Below, piece after piece: positions 26,136-35,066 of a stretch of 48,554 nt of DNA. Positions within the stretch are counted from its first letter, which is position 1. Each line of letters begins with the position of its first letter. The notes under the pieces are model-generated. The model searched no databases and was not told where the DNA came from. It was given only the letters and a program-made list of their open reading frames with translations. The position numbers and the translations under genes were made by a program. The DNA comes from CAZAMP01 sp964486455 (lineage in GTDB: Bacteria; Eisenbacteria; RBG-16-71-46; CAZAMP01), in contig CAZAMP010000032.1 in NCBI GenBank assembly GCA_964486455.1, positions 1 through 48,554 of the forward strand, read 5' to 3'.

Positions 26136-26857
26136 GTTCGGTCAATGTTGTCTTCAAGCGCGAATTCGCGGCCTATTTCAACTCCCCCATCGCCTACGTA
26201 TTCATCATCGTCTTTCTGTTGCTGACGGGCGGTTTCTTTGTGAACGGGGTGTTTCTTTCGGGCGCGGCGGACATGCGGGACTTTTTCGGCAGTCTGCCGC
26301 TCTTTTTGATCTTCTTCATTCCCGCGGTCACGATGCGGCTCTGGGCCGAAGAGCAGCGACTCGGGACGTTCGAACTGCTCATGACGCTTCCGATGAAGCG
26401 CCTCGATCTCGTGCTCGGCAAGTATTTCGCCGGGTTGGTCTTCTACCTCATCGCGCTGGCCACGACGATCACGATCCCGATTACGCTCGCGTGGCTGGGC
26501 AATCCCGACTTCGGCGCGATCATCTGCGGCTACATCGGCTCAGCGCTACTCGGCGGGCTGTACCTGGCCATCGGGATCTTCGTCTCGGGACTCTTCCGGG
26601 ACCAGATCACAGCGTTCGTTCTCACGCTTCTCGTCTGCTTTTTCTTCTTTCTCGTAGGACAACCGTTCTTCGCGGTGCTCCTAGACGGCTGGATCTCCGG
26701 CCTGGGCTCGTTCCTCCAGGAGAGTTTCGGTGTGATCAAGCATTTCGACGGCATCCAACGTGGCGTCATCGGCGTGGACAACATCGTCTACTTCGTTGCG
26801 TTCTCTGCCGTCTTTCTTCTGCTGAACACCTACTCCCTCGAGGGACGGAAGTACTAG
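26132..26857 (+). CDS. gldF: ABC transporter permease, GldF-like
   Basis: A 241-residue ABC-2-type permease with about six membrane spans. KREFAAYFNSPIAYVFI at the N-terminus, MRLWAEEQRLGTFELLMTLP (the conserved E-x-x-x-GT motif) and the C-terminal NTYSLEGRKY are characteristic. The start at 26132 overlaps the gldA stop (ATGA); earlier in-frame starts would lie inside gldA. It would form the channel energised by GldA. Confidence 0.9.
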   Translation: MSSVNVVFKREFAAYFNSPIAYVFIIVFLLLTGGFFVNGVFLSGAADMRDFFGSLPLFLIFFIPAVTMRLWAEEQRLGTFELLMTLPMKRLDLVLGKYFAGLVFYLIALATTITIPITLAWLGNPDFGAIICGYIGSALLGGLYLAIGIFVSGLFRDQITAFVLTLLVCFFFFLVGQPFFAVLLDGWISGLGSFLQESFGVIKHFDGIQRGVIGVDNIVYFVAFSAVFLLLNTYSLEGRKY

Positions 26858-26866
26858 GAGGCGACG

Positions 26867-28630
26867 ATGGCATCGAAGAAGCTGAACTTCGGAACCGGAC
26901 TCGCCCTCGGCGCGGTGTTGCTGCTTGGAATCACGATCTTCCTGGTCAACATCGTTTCGAACATGGGTCTGAGTCGGTTCGACTTCACGGCCGACAAGGT
27001 CTACACGGTCTCCGACGGGGCCAAGAACATCATGGCGGCCCTCGACGTGCCCGTGCATATCAAATACTACGTCACGCCCAAGGATGAGATGCCGGCCGGG
27101 CTCAAGACGTTGCAGCAGGAGATCGTCGACAAGCTCCAGGAGCTTTCGATCGCATCCGGCGGATTCCTCGAGTATCAGGTGGTCAATCCAAAGGAAACGG
27201 AAGAGCTCGAAGAGACGCTCATCTCAAAGGGAGTCAGACCGTTTCAGGTTCAGAGCGTCGAGCGGGACGCGGTCGCGCTGAAGCTCGTCTACTCGGCTAT
27301 CTCAATCGGATACAAGGACAAGCCTGAAGAGGTCATCCCGCAGCTTCTGCCGGAGACACTCGCCAACTTCGAGTACGCGCTACTCACCAGCGTCATGAAG
27401 ATCACGCGTGACGAAGCGCCGGTCGTCGCCATCTACAGCACGAAGGAGCCGATGGATCCCGAGATGGCCCGCATGTACATGCAGATGGGTCAGGGAATGC
27501 CGGAACCCACGGACAACTTCAGGATAGTCGGTGAGCTGCTCCGAAATCAGGCCTACGACGTTCGAAACATCGAGAACACCAAGGACAACGTCATTCCGGG
27601 AGAAGCGAAGACGTTGCTCGTTCTCGGACCGCGGGACCTCTCGGAGCGCCAGCGGTACGAGATCCATCAGGTTCTCAGACGGGGCGGGAACGTCATCATC
27701 GCGGCACAGGCCACGTCCTACAACTACAACCCCGGCCAGCGTGGCGGCGTGACGATCAGCGCCCGCCCGCAGACGCTGGGCGTCAACGAACTTCTCACCG
27801 CCTACGGTATCCGCATCGATGATCGGATGCTGATGGACAAGCAGATGGCGACGCTCGCGATCCCGCGGACGCAGCAGTTCGGCGTCTTCCGCATGCAGGT
27901 CTCCGAACCCGTGCAGGCGCCGATGCAGATCCGTGTGATGGGTGACGGGGTCAATCACGACCTGCCGATCACGGCCGGCGTGCCGGAGCTGCTCTATCTC
28001 TGGGGCACCCAACTGATCGTTGATGAAGAAGGCATCGGTGAGAAAGGCCTGCAGGTCACGCCGATCCTCAGGGCCAGCGAGAACACCTGGGTCGGCGAGA
28101 AGAAAAGCGGCACGATCACCGCGGCCGACATGAGCCCCGAGGGCGTCGAAATGCTCGACCGGCCGCTTCTGGCCGTCCTCATCGAGGGCACCTTTCCGGA
28201 CCCGTGGGCGGACTCCGATATCCCCGAATGGCCGGCGCCGCCGGACACGACCGGGGCCGAGGACGCCGTGACGGAAAGCGTCGACGCGACGGCCGCCGAG
28301 CCCCTTCCCGGCCGCCTGCTCGTGATCGGATGCGCGAAGATGTTCGAGGACATGTTGCTCGAGCAGTCGGCCCACTCGCTCTTCGCGCTCAACTCGGTCG
28401 ACGCGCTGACACTCGGAAATGATCTCATCAGCATTCGCGCGAAGGTGCATGAACGCCGGACGTTCGGTGAGGTTTCCGACGGAAAGAAGCTGACGTTCCG
28501 ACTGATCAACGTCGCGCTGATGCCGCTCGCGGTCATCGTTTTCGGTTTGATGCGGCACGCCGTTCGCCGGCGGGAGTCGGACGAGTACACCGCACGTTTC
28601 GGTGCTCGTAAGGGAGGGAACCTGCGATGA
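26867..28630 (+). CDS. gldG: GldG-like ABC transporter auxiliary protein
   Basis: A 587-residue membrane-anchored protein. One N-terminal span (~12-33) precedes SRFDFTADKVYTVSDGAKNI, the hallmark of the GldG / ABC-transporter auxiliary family. A large extracytoplasmic region (~50-550) contains KYYVTPKDEMPAG and VLGPRDLSERQRYEIHQVLRRGG, and a C-terminal span (~553-572) precedes a basic tail. The fold is related to an extracytoplasmic ligand-binding domain. AGGAGG precedes the ATG at 26867. It is coupled to the DUF4340 gene by a four-base overlap. Confidence 0.87.
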   Translation: MASKKLNFGTGLALGAVLLLGITIFLVNIVSNMGLSRFDFTADKVYTVSDGAKNIMAALDVPVHIKYYVTPKDEMPAGLKTLQQEIVDKLQELSIASGGFLEYQVVNPKETEELEETLISKGVRPFQVQSVERDAVALKLVYSAISIGYKDKPEEVIPQLLPETLANFEYALLTSVMKITRDEAPVVAIYSTKEPMDPEMARMYMQMGQGMPEPTDNFRIVGELLRNQAYDVRNIENTKDNVIPGEAKTLLVLGPRDLSERQRYEIHQVLRRGGNVIIAAQATSYNYNPGQRGGVTISARPQTLGVNELLTAYGIRIDDRMLMDKQMATLAIPRTQQFGVFRMQVSEPVQAPMQIRVMGDGVNHDLPITAGVPELLYLWGTQLIVDEEGIGEKGLQVTPILRASENTWVGEKKSGTITAADMSPEGVEMLDRPLLAVLIEGTFPDPWADSDIPEWPAPPDTTGAEDAVTESVDATAAEPLPGRLLVIGCAKMFEDMLLEQSAHSLFALNSVDALTLGNDLISIRAKVHERRTFGEVSDGKKLTFRLINVALMPLAVIVFGLMRHAVRRRESDEYTARFGARKGGNLR

Positions 28631-29673
28631 CAGGGATGAAGCGAACACTCATCATTCTCGCCGCCATCTTCGTGGTTCTGCTCGTCCTCTCCCAGGTCAC
28701 GTCCCGGCGGCGCTTGGCCACGACCGAGGGGGGCGGATTCGTCGAAATCATTCCCGCGACGATCGACGCGGGTGAGATCGAGAGCCTTCGTGGCTGGCTG
28801 GGTTCGGCGCCGGACACGCTGGTGGAGATCAAGCGTTCCGGTGACGGTTGGATCGTTGCGTCTCTTTACGGCTGGCCGGCTCAGGAAAACCGCGTGACCC
28901 AGCTCCTGGAGGACGCGGTCGGACTCTCGGGAGAGATACGATCCTCGAACGAAGACGTGCTCAAGGACTACGAGATCGACGACGAGAACGGCTTTCACCT
29001 CGTCGGCCGGCGTACCGGCGGCTCCGAACTCTTCCACGTCATCTTGGGCAAGAGCTCCCCCCGCGGCGGCTCATTCGTCCGCACAGCGGGGTCCAACGAC
29101 GTCTACGCGGTCTCCGAGTCGTTCCGGTCGAGCTTCGGTCTGTTCGGCGATGTCCCGTCGCCTCCGGAGAGCAATCGCTGGGCGAACAGGGAGGTCTTGA
29201 ACGTCGATCGAAACGACGTCGATAAGGTCGTGCTGACCATGCCTGACGAGACGGTCGTTCTCGAGAAGCTGTTCGAGACCCCGGAGGAGGAAGGCGCCTC
29301 CCCCGATCGCGCGTCCTGGACCTGGTTGGCGGACGAGACGGGCGAGATCGACAAGACCAAAGCTGATCGTGTACTGAATTCCTTCTGTCGACTCCACGCG
29401 GCCGAGGTCCTCGATCCCGCGGGGATCGACACGCTCGGGCTGGGGGATGATGCCGCCCATATCGGAGAGCTCACCCTGTCGGACGGGAGCGTCGAGCGGC
29501 TGATCTTCGGTGGAACGAACGAAGCCACCAAGAAGGTCTACTTCGCGAAGGACGGCGGCATGCCCGCGACCATCCATCAGACCACCGTCGATCGGATGTT
29601 CGTCGCCCGATCCGAGCTGAGCCCCGACGTGAAAGAGGAGCCGGCGGAAGGCGGCGCAGAGGAAGACGACTAG
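28627..29673 (+). CDS. DUF4340-domain membrane-anchored protein
   Basis: A 348-residue protein with one N-terminal membrane span (~5-24) and a DUF4340 extracytoplasmic domain: VEIKRSGDGWIVASLYGWPA near the N-terminus, then EDVLKDYEIDDENGFHLV. A middle region has repeated beta-strand segments of the same domain, and the C-terminus is acidic (EEPAEGGAEEDD). Its function is unknown, but the family occurs almost always as the last member of GldF/GldG-type ABC operons, as here. The ATG overlaps the gldG stop. Confidence 0.87.
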   Translation: MTGMKRTLIILAAIFVVLLVLSQVTSRRRLATTEGGGFVEIIPATIDAGEIESLRGWLGSAPDTLVEIKRSGDGWIVASLYGWPAQENRVTQLLEDAVGLSGEIRSSNEDVLKDYEIDDENGFHLVGRRTGGSELFHVILGKSSPRGGSFVRTAGSNDVYAVSESFRSSFGLFGDVPSPPESNRWANREVLNVDRNDVDKVVLTMPDETVVLEKLFETPEEEGASPDRASWTWLADETGEIDKTKADRVLNSFCRLHAAEVLDPAGIDTLGLGDDAAHIGELTLSDGSVERLIFGGTNEATKKVYFAKDGGMPATIHQTTVDRMFVARSELSPDVKEEPAEGGAEEDD

Positions 29674-29704
29674 CCGGCGTCGTCATCGACATGGCAGGAA
29701 CATG

Positions 29705-29732
29705 CGCGTCATCCGTATGGATGGCGCGTTTT
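29705..29732 (+). terminator. Intrinsic terminator of the gld-type operon
   Basis: CGCGTCATCC (29705-29714) pairs with GGATGGCGCG (29719-29728), ten pairs with one G-U wobble around GTAT, followed by TTTT. This is the best classical intrinsic terminator in the window, 32 bases after the DUF4340 stop. Confidence 0.75.
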
Positions 29733-29848
29733 CATCTTCCCGCAGATTCCTTCTCGCCGTACCGATACTTCGTCGTTGGCCGAAGCATCCCGGCACGATA
29801 GAATAGATGTGACCATCTGGCGACAACCTCACATACGGGAGGGATGCG

Positions 29849-30262
29849 ATGCCAGTGACCATCAGAGGCGTGGATTACTTCTACGCAACGGTGAAAGATA
29901 GGCCCGGAGAAGCCTACCGGTTTCTCTCCCAGCTCAGCACTGAGAACGTAAACCTCCTCGTCTTCAGCGCCGTCCCTCTTGGCCCCGAGCACACACAGCT
30001 CGTCCTCTTTCCAGAGAGCATCGAGCAACTCGCCCGCGCCGCCGAGCGCACGGGCCTGGTGCTGACCGGGCCACAGCGGGCGATACTGATCCAGGGTGAT
30101 GATCATCTCGGCGAGCTCGCGAGCATCCATCAGAAGCTGAGCGATGCCCGAATCAACGTGTACGCTTCCAGTGGGGTGACCGACGGTCGTGGTGGATACG
30201 GGTACGTGCTCTATATCCGCCCGGAAGACTTCGATAACGCCGCGCGTCTCTTGGAACTGTAG
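29849..30262 (+). CDS. Stand-alone ACT-domain protein
   Basis: A 137-residue protein of two ACT-like alpha/beta units: the first ~10-65 (FYATVKDRPGEAYRFLSQL), the second ~75-135 (LIQGDDHLGELASIHQKLSDARINVYASSGV, given here only as the region). The D-x-x-G-x-x-x-x-x-x-x-L pattern marks the ligand-binding turn. It is probably a small-molecule sensor, for example for an amino acid. A GGGAGGG site precedes the ATG. It lies alone between a terminator and a 217-base gap, so it is likely monocistronic. Confidence 0.75.
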   Translation: MPVTIRGVDYFYATVKDRPGEAYRFLSQLSTENVNLLVFSAVPLGPEHTQLVLFPESIEQLARAAERTGLVLTGPQRAILIQGDDHLGELASIHQKLSDARINVYASSGVTDGRGGYGYVLYIRPEDFDNAARLLEL

Positions 30263-30479
30263 GCACGGGCAGACCCTTGGGCCGACCGGCCACGGCCTCG
30301 AACTAATCCAAGTTCAGCTATTACTTGCGGAAACACCCCGATTCCCGTCATCATATTGATATCCACAGGCATGGAAACGTCCGCCGCTTCTGCCGCGCGG
30401 TGAGGACGACGAGACGATCACGCAGCCGGTTGGCGTGCTTCGGTGATCTCGCAACTGCGTGCGACCAAACGGAGGGTCC

Positions 30480-33089
30480 ATGCCGACCCACGAGAACGAC
30501 GGAGAGAGCGAATCGCGAGTTCGGGAATCCGCTGAACGTCTGCAGGTAGGACAGCGGGTCGGGCGATTCGAAATCCACGAGCTCATCGGCCGGGGTGGAA
30601 TGGGTGAGGTCTACAAAGCCTGGGACCCCACGGTCGAGCGGTGGATCGCAATGAAGCGCGTCATTTGCGATCCCGATGACGAAGACAGCCACCGTCGCCT
30701 TCTGGAAGAAGTGCGCGCCGCCGCTACCATCGAGCACCCCGCCGTCGTCTCCATTCATGACGTCGTCGAAGGTGATCACGAGGCGTTCATCATCGAGGAG
30801 CTGGCCGCGGGCACCCGTCTGCGCGATCGCCTGAGCGATTCGTATCAGCTCGCCGATTTCTACACATTCGCCGACGAATGCGTCGGTGCCCTCATCGCCG
30901 CCGCCGAGAGAGGCACGGTCCACTGCGATCTGAAGCCAGAGAACATCATGGTCACTGATGGCGGCCGGCCGCGGATTCTGGACTTCGGGCTCGCCTGCCG
31001 CGTCATGCCGAAGCAGTCGGATGTCACCATCTCGAAAGACCCAACCGTTTCACTCGAGACGTTCAAGCCGCGGGGCGGAACCCCCGCTTACATGGCACCT
31101 GAAGTCATAACGGGAGACAGGCTCGATTCACGCGCTGACATCTTCTCTCTAGGAGTGGTCTTCTACGAGATGCTGACGTCAAGATGTCCGTTCCGTCGAC
31201 CAACGACCACGGCGACGCTCGCGAGCGTACTCGGGGATGACCCCCCACCACCCAGCAGCCTGAACCCATCGGTCCCCAAAGATCTTGATACGCTCATCCT
31301 GCGCATGCTCGCAAAAGACCCGTCCCGCCGTCAGTCAAGTCCACAGGCTCTGATGGAGGATATCGAGCGGTCCAAACGACACTACGAAGCCTACGGACTG
31401 CGGCTCCCGATCTGGGAACGCATGGCGCGGGCGCGCGGGGCCAGAGTCGTCGGTGCCGCGCTCATCCTCTTGCTCTCGGTTGTCGCCGTCCGACTGGCAA
31501 CCAAAGGCCCCCGGTCGGCGGGCGCGTCGACGCCGTACGTCATGGTCGCCCCGTTCATGTGTCTGCCGGCGGATACCGATCTCGATGTCTTCGCCGCGGG
31601 GCTCCTTGACGCGGTGCAGACGCGTCTATCGAATCTTGGTGGGATCTATCTGGTCAGCGCGGATTCGAAGATCGGCGCCACGATCGCGCTCGAAGGATCA
31701 GTACAGGAACATGGGAAGGAGTTGAGAATCTCGTACCGCATCGTGGAGAAGAGTCAGGGGCGGACCCTCGCCGGGGGCGTCACGGAGGGCTCCCGCGAAG
31801 ATCTTTTCACGTTGCAGGACGAGGTGACGATGGAGATCGCCGCGTCACTCAGCGAGACGTTCGGCCTCGATCCCGAGCTGGACGCGAATCCGCCGACGAC
31901 GCGGGACGTGCTGGCATATGACCTGTACCTGAGGGGCCGCGGCTATCTCCGCCGGTATGAGACGACCCGAAACATCGAGATGGCGATCGAACTCTTCACC
32001 AACGCCATAGGTCGCGATCCGCAGTTTGCTCAGGCCCACGCGGGTCTCGCCAGCGCCTACTGGAGGCTTTACGAGGAAAGCAAGGCGCCGAAATGGGCAC
32101 ATGAGGCGGAGGCCGCGTCACGGACCGCGCTCGACATCGGGGCGTATCTCGATGAGGTTCGAATCACGCTGGGGACCATCTATCACGGAACCGGTCGCTT
32201 CGAACTGGCGGAGCGCGAGTTCCGCGCGATCATCGCGACAGGCCGGGGCGGTGATGAAGCGCATCTCGGGCTCGCCCGGGCGCAGGAGGCAATGGGCGAC
32301 ATCGACGGGGCGGCACTGAGCTACCGTCGCGCCATCAACGCTCGGCCCGACTACTGGGCCAACTGGAGCGCCCTCGGTCAGCACTACCACTGCCACGGCC
32401 AAATCGATGAGGCACGTGAGTGCTTCGAAAGGGTCATCGCGCTCACACCGAACAACTCGAGCGCCTACTCCGATCTGGGCGGTATGCTCGTTCTCCAGCG
32501 AGAGATCGAGGCCGCCATCGACGCTTTCGAGACTTCTCGCGGCCTGGCATCGAACTACCGGGCGTTCGCGAACCTCGGAGTTCTCTACTCATTCGAAGGA
32601 CGATTTGCGGATGCGGTGGAGATGTTTGAGCAGGCCCTGTTGCTGAACGACAAAGACTATCGAGTGTGGGCGAACCTGGGGCTCGCGTATCGTCTACTCC
32701 CGGATTCGGCGGCGGAATCCGACAGCGCCTATCGGCGCGCGATCGAAGTCGCCGAGCCGCGACTGACGGTCAATCCGAACGATCCGCAGCTACATGCCGC
32801 GCTCGCCCAGTTCTACATGCAGCTGGACGAGCCGATCCGGGCACGTCACCTCGTGGAGCGCGCGCTGGAGTTGTCGCCGGAGAACACGACCGTGCTCGTC
32901 GACGCGGCAGGTGTCTTCGCGGGCCTGGACGATGAGAATCGCGTGCTCGAGCTGCTCCGGAAGGCAATCGAGCTCGGATACCCGCTGGAAGCGATCGCGC
33001 AGCAACCGACATTCGAGGATCTGGTGCCGCATCTGGAGGCCGCCGACGGCGGGTCGGCGGCGGACAGCGCGGGAGGGGTAGGATCATGA
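30480..33089 (+). CDS. Membrane Ser/Thr protein kinase with TolB-like and TPR domains (non-RD)
   Basis: An 869-residue protein. The kinase domain (~20-290) has the glycine loop GRGGMGEV (37-44), Lys59, catalytic loop HCDLKPEN (148-155), DFG (168-170) and MAPEV. The usual HRD is HCD, so it is a non-RD kinase, but Asp150, Asn155 and Asp168 are present. A membrane span lies at ~322-342. A TolB/FlgO-like region follows (~350-470: PYVMVAPF, IALEGSVQEHGKELRISYR), then about eight TPR repeats (~480-840). Kinase cytosolic, TPRs on the other side of the membrane by topology. The start at 30480 has GGAGGG just upstream; a GTG at 30459 is less likely. Confidence 0.9.
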   Translation: MPTHENDGESESRVRESAERLQVGQRVGRFEIHELIGRGGMGEVYKAWDPTVERWIAMKRVICDPDDEDSHRRLLEEVRAAATIEHPAVVSIHDVVEGDHEAFIIEELAAGTRLRDRLSDSYQLADFYTFADECVGALIAAAERGTVHCDLKPENIMVTDGGRPRILDFGLACRVMPKQSDVTISKDPTVSLETFKPRGGTPAYMAPEVITGDRLDSRADIFSLGVVFYEMLTSRCPFRRPTTTATLASVLGDDPPPPSSLNPSVPKDLDTLILRMLAKDPSRRQSSPQALMEDIERSKRHYEAYGLRLPIWERMARARGARVVGAALILLLSVVAVRLATKGPRSAGASTPYVMVAPFMCLPADTDLDVFAAGLLDAVQTRLSNLGGIYLVSADSKIGATIALEGSVQEHGKELRISYRIVEKSQGRTLAGGVTEGSREDLFTLQDEVTMEIAASLSETFGLDPELDANPPTTRDVLAYDLYLRGRGYLRRYETTRNIEMAIELFTNAIGRDPQFAQAHAGLASAYWRLYEESKAPKWAHEAEAASRTALDIGAYLDEVRITLGTIYHGTGRFELAEREFRAIIATGRGGDEAHLGLARAQEAMGDIDGAALSYRRAINARPDYWANWSALGQHYHCHGQIDEARECFERVIALTPNNSSAYSDLGGMLVLQREIEAAIDAFETSRGLASNYRAFANLGVLYSFEGRFADAVEMFEQALLLNDKDYRVWANLGLAYRLLPDSAAESDSAYRRAIEVAEPRLTVNPNDPQLHAALAQFYMQLDEPIRARHLVERALELSPENTTVLVDAAGVFAGLDDENRVLELLRKAIELGYPLEAIAQQPTFEDLVPHLEAADGGSAADSAGGVGS

Positions 33090-33198
33090 GAGCTGAGAGA
33101 CACCGCCGCGCCGGAGCGATAGCGTTTCCGGATACGGCATTCTCGTGATTGAGCCGCTGAGCGTTGAATGTACCCACGAACATGGAGGCGTGAGCGCA

Positions 33199-33549
33199 AT
33201 GGCATCTCTATCGGGTGATCCAGGAGGCTACTCGGGATACAGTTCATCCGTCACGATCGAGCTGGACGTCCGCGCACCGAATCCCGGGTTGACGAAGATC
33301 AAGATCTCCTCGCGCGGCACCATCACGTGGAAGATCAATGAAGGTATAGGGCTTCTCGTCTTCGACCCGTCGAAGGAGATTCCCGTGGACCTTCCCCAGA
33401 GTCACAAATTCACAGAGAGCAACCCCGCCCAGGCAAACGTCGTTGCATCACCCGGGGAAGAACACACGCACTTCGTTTGCTGCTGGTACGACGACAACGG
33501 CATCAGGAAGGATCACGGCGGGACGTTCATGCTGGTTATCGGGCCCTGA
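33199..33549 (+). CDS. Hypothetical protein, beta-rich
   Basis: A 116-residue protein of unknown function. No signal peptide or membrane span. The alternating pattern (VTIELDVRA, KIKISSRGTITWKI, FMLVIGP) suggests an all-beta fold, with a VCCWYDDNG segment near the C-terminus that could bind a ligand or metal. The start at 33199 is chosen for GGAGG at 33184-33188; a GTG at 33145 in frame would add 18 residues. It follows the kinase gene by about 110 bases and might be in the same transcript. Confidence 0.55.
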   Translation: MASLSGDPGGYSGYSSSVTIELDVRAPNPGLTKIKISSRGTITWKINEGIGLLVFDPSKEIPVDLPQSHKFTESNPAQANVVASPGEEHTHFVCCWYDDNGIRKDHGGTFMLVIGP

Positions 33550-33587
33550 GTCGTCGCGCGCGTGCGCAGACAATCGGCGGTTGGGGG

Positions 33588-34220
33588 CTAACGATCCGTG
33601 AGGAGGGTTCCACCCTTATAGAATAGGATCATGCCGCCGATCTGCACCACGTGATAGATGTCGTTGTGGTTGAAGTGCTGGTGGAACCCGAGGCCGCTCA
33701 TCTGGATCCCCGCCGCGGCAAATGATACGAGCACGCCGCCGATGATCCACGGGGCGTTCCGGGCCCTGTGTTTGAACCCGGCGTATATCTGCACAACGAG
33801 CAACGCGATCAACGTAGGGGTGTAGTCGTAGATCACGTAGATGAACTCGTTGTGTGAGGCCGCCCAAACCGCGAAGAGGGCCAGCTTCGCGACGAGTAGT
33901 CCCATCACCCACCGCCGCGTCACACGCCCGGCGGTTGCCGCGGCCATTGCGGCGAGCAGGCCGAAGCCCGCCAAGCCGATCGACAGCATCGTGATCTTCC
34001 ACAGAACCGTCGCTGCGACATCGCCGAGGTGCGTGACGAAGCCGTGATAGGTCCCGCCGGCGAATGCGGCGACCGTCAACGCGGCGAAGGCGAAGGCCCA
34101 CCATACGACCGACGTCCGTCGTGTGCGGCGACCGAGTGCAAGGAGTCTGGCACCCAGCCAGAGAGTGACCGCACCCAGGAGATAGTCGGTGACGAGAGTC
34201 ATCGGTTCGGTGATCTGCAC
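33588..34220 (-). CDS. Polytopic membrane protein with conserved His cluster
   Basis: A 210-residue protein with about seven hydrophobic segments and little else. Polar motifs near the membrane surfaces stand out: GGTYHGF (~55-61), SHNEFIYVIYDY (~123-134) and GFHQHFNHNDIYHVVQ near the C-terminus. Seven spans with clustered His and Asp residues recall the CREST superfamily (alkaline ceramidases, PAQR receptors), which are zinc-dependent lipid hydrolases; this is inference from pattern only. The start is GTG 34220, with ATG 34202 as an alternative. It is divergent from the GNAT gene over a 150-base region with a perfect inverted repeat. Confidence 0.7.
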   Translation of the reverse strand: MQITEPMTLVTDYLLGAVTLWLGARLLALGRRTRRTSVVWWAFAFAALTVAAFAGGTYHGFVTHLGDVAATVLWKITMLSIGLAGFGLLAAMAAATAGRVTRRWVMGLLVAKLALFAVWAASHNEFIYVIYDYTPTLIALLVVQIYAGFKHRARNAPWIIGGVLVSFAAAGIQMSGLGFHQHFNHNDIYHVVQIGGMILFYKGGTLLTDR

Positions 34221-34255
34221 GCGTTACTCTTTTCAAAAGCGTTCGTTTCAGAAAT

Positions 34256-34286
34256 CCAACCGATCCGATTCCGCAGGATCGGTTGG
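34256..34286. promoter_or_regulatory. Perfect 11-base inverted repeat between divergent genes
   Basis: CCAACCGATCC (34256-34266) and GGATCGGTTGG (34276-34286) are fully complementary with a 9-base centre. The repeat lies between the divergent membrane-protein and GNAT genes. It could be an operator or an RNA hairpin in either leader; no U-run follows, so a terminator is less likely. Confidence 0.45.
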
Positions 34287-34371
34287 TCGGCCTCCGATTG
34301 CAGGATAGAATGGGACGTAGCGAGAAGCGACTCAAGCACGACCTTAGCGCAGAGACGGAAAGGACATTTCC

Positions 34372-34956
34372 ATGGAAAAGACCGTTACGCTCAAGGACGG
34401 CACGGATGTCGTCATCCGGCCGATGCTGCGCGAGGACTTCGAGCGGTCCTTTGCCTTCTTCCAGACCCTCCCCCCTGACGACCGGACCTTCCTGCGAACC
34501 GATGTGACGCGCAGAGACCGCGTCGAGAGGCGGACCAATGACATCAGCTCAGGTATCAAGAAAGGCATCATCGCCCTGAGCGGAGACGACATCGTCGCAG
34601 ACGGCGTGCTCGAGCTCGAGGGGCACGAGTGGAAAGAGCACGTCGGCGAGATCCGCCTGTTCGTCGCGCGGTCCCACCAACGAAAAGGACTCGGTCTCCT
34701 CATGGCCCGCGAGCTGTACGGAATAGCTGCCAGCGTACGCGTGGACGAAATCGTCGTGAAGATGATGCGCCCCCAAACGGCCGCCCGGCGGATCTTCCGC
34801 CATCTCGGCTTCCACGAGGAAATCGTTCTCCCCGACTACGTGAAAGATCTCACGGGGACGAAGCAGGACCTCATCGTGATGCGCTGCGCCCTCGAGGAGC
34901 TCTGGAAGGAGATGGAGAACTACCTCGCCGACTCCGATTGGCAGCGAGCGCGATAG
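34372..34956 (+). CDS. GNAT-family N-acetyltransferase
   Basis: A 194-residue acetyltransferase. The N-terminal IRPMLREDFERSFAFFQTLP is a common GNAT opening. The acetyl-CoA-binding motif is RLFVARSHQRKGLGLLM (Q-x-x-G-x-G type), followed by AARRIFRHLGFHEE. This layout resembles the acetyltransferase domains in protein-acetylating Pat-type enzymes, but there is no acyl-CoA synthetase-like domain. The substrate is unknown. No ribosome binding site is very strong (GGAAAGGACATTTCC region upstream). Confidence 0.87.
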   Translation: MEKTVTLKDGTDVVIRPMLREDFERSFAFFQTLPPDDRTFLRTDVTRRDRVERRTNDISSGIKKGIIALSGDDIVADGVLELEGHEWKEHVGEIRLFVARSHQRKGLGLLMARELYGIAASVRVDEIVVKMMRPQTAARRIFRHLGFHEEIVLPDYVKDLTGTKQDLIVMRCALEELWKEMENYLADSDWQRAR

Positions 34957-35066
34957 CTCGACCGCGATCTAGACCCGCTTTCTCGTGGGGCTGAGGGCGA
35001 ACTGTGCTATTCTTATAGGGTTAACCTGGTTTTCAGTCCCCCCACACACAGACAGGCAGCACACAT

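Noticed and set aside
27380..28648. Long minus-strand open frame opposite gldG
   Set aside because: Antisense shadow; composition is His/Arg/Asp-rich as expected for reversed high-GC coding DNA.
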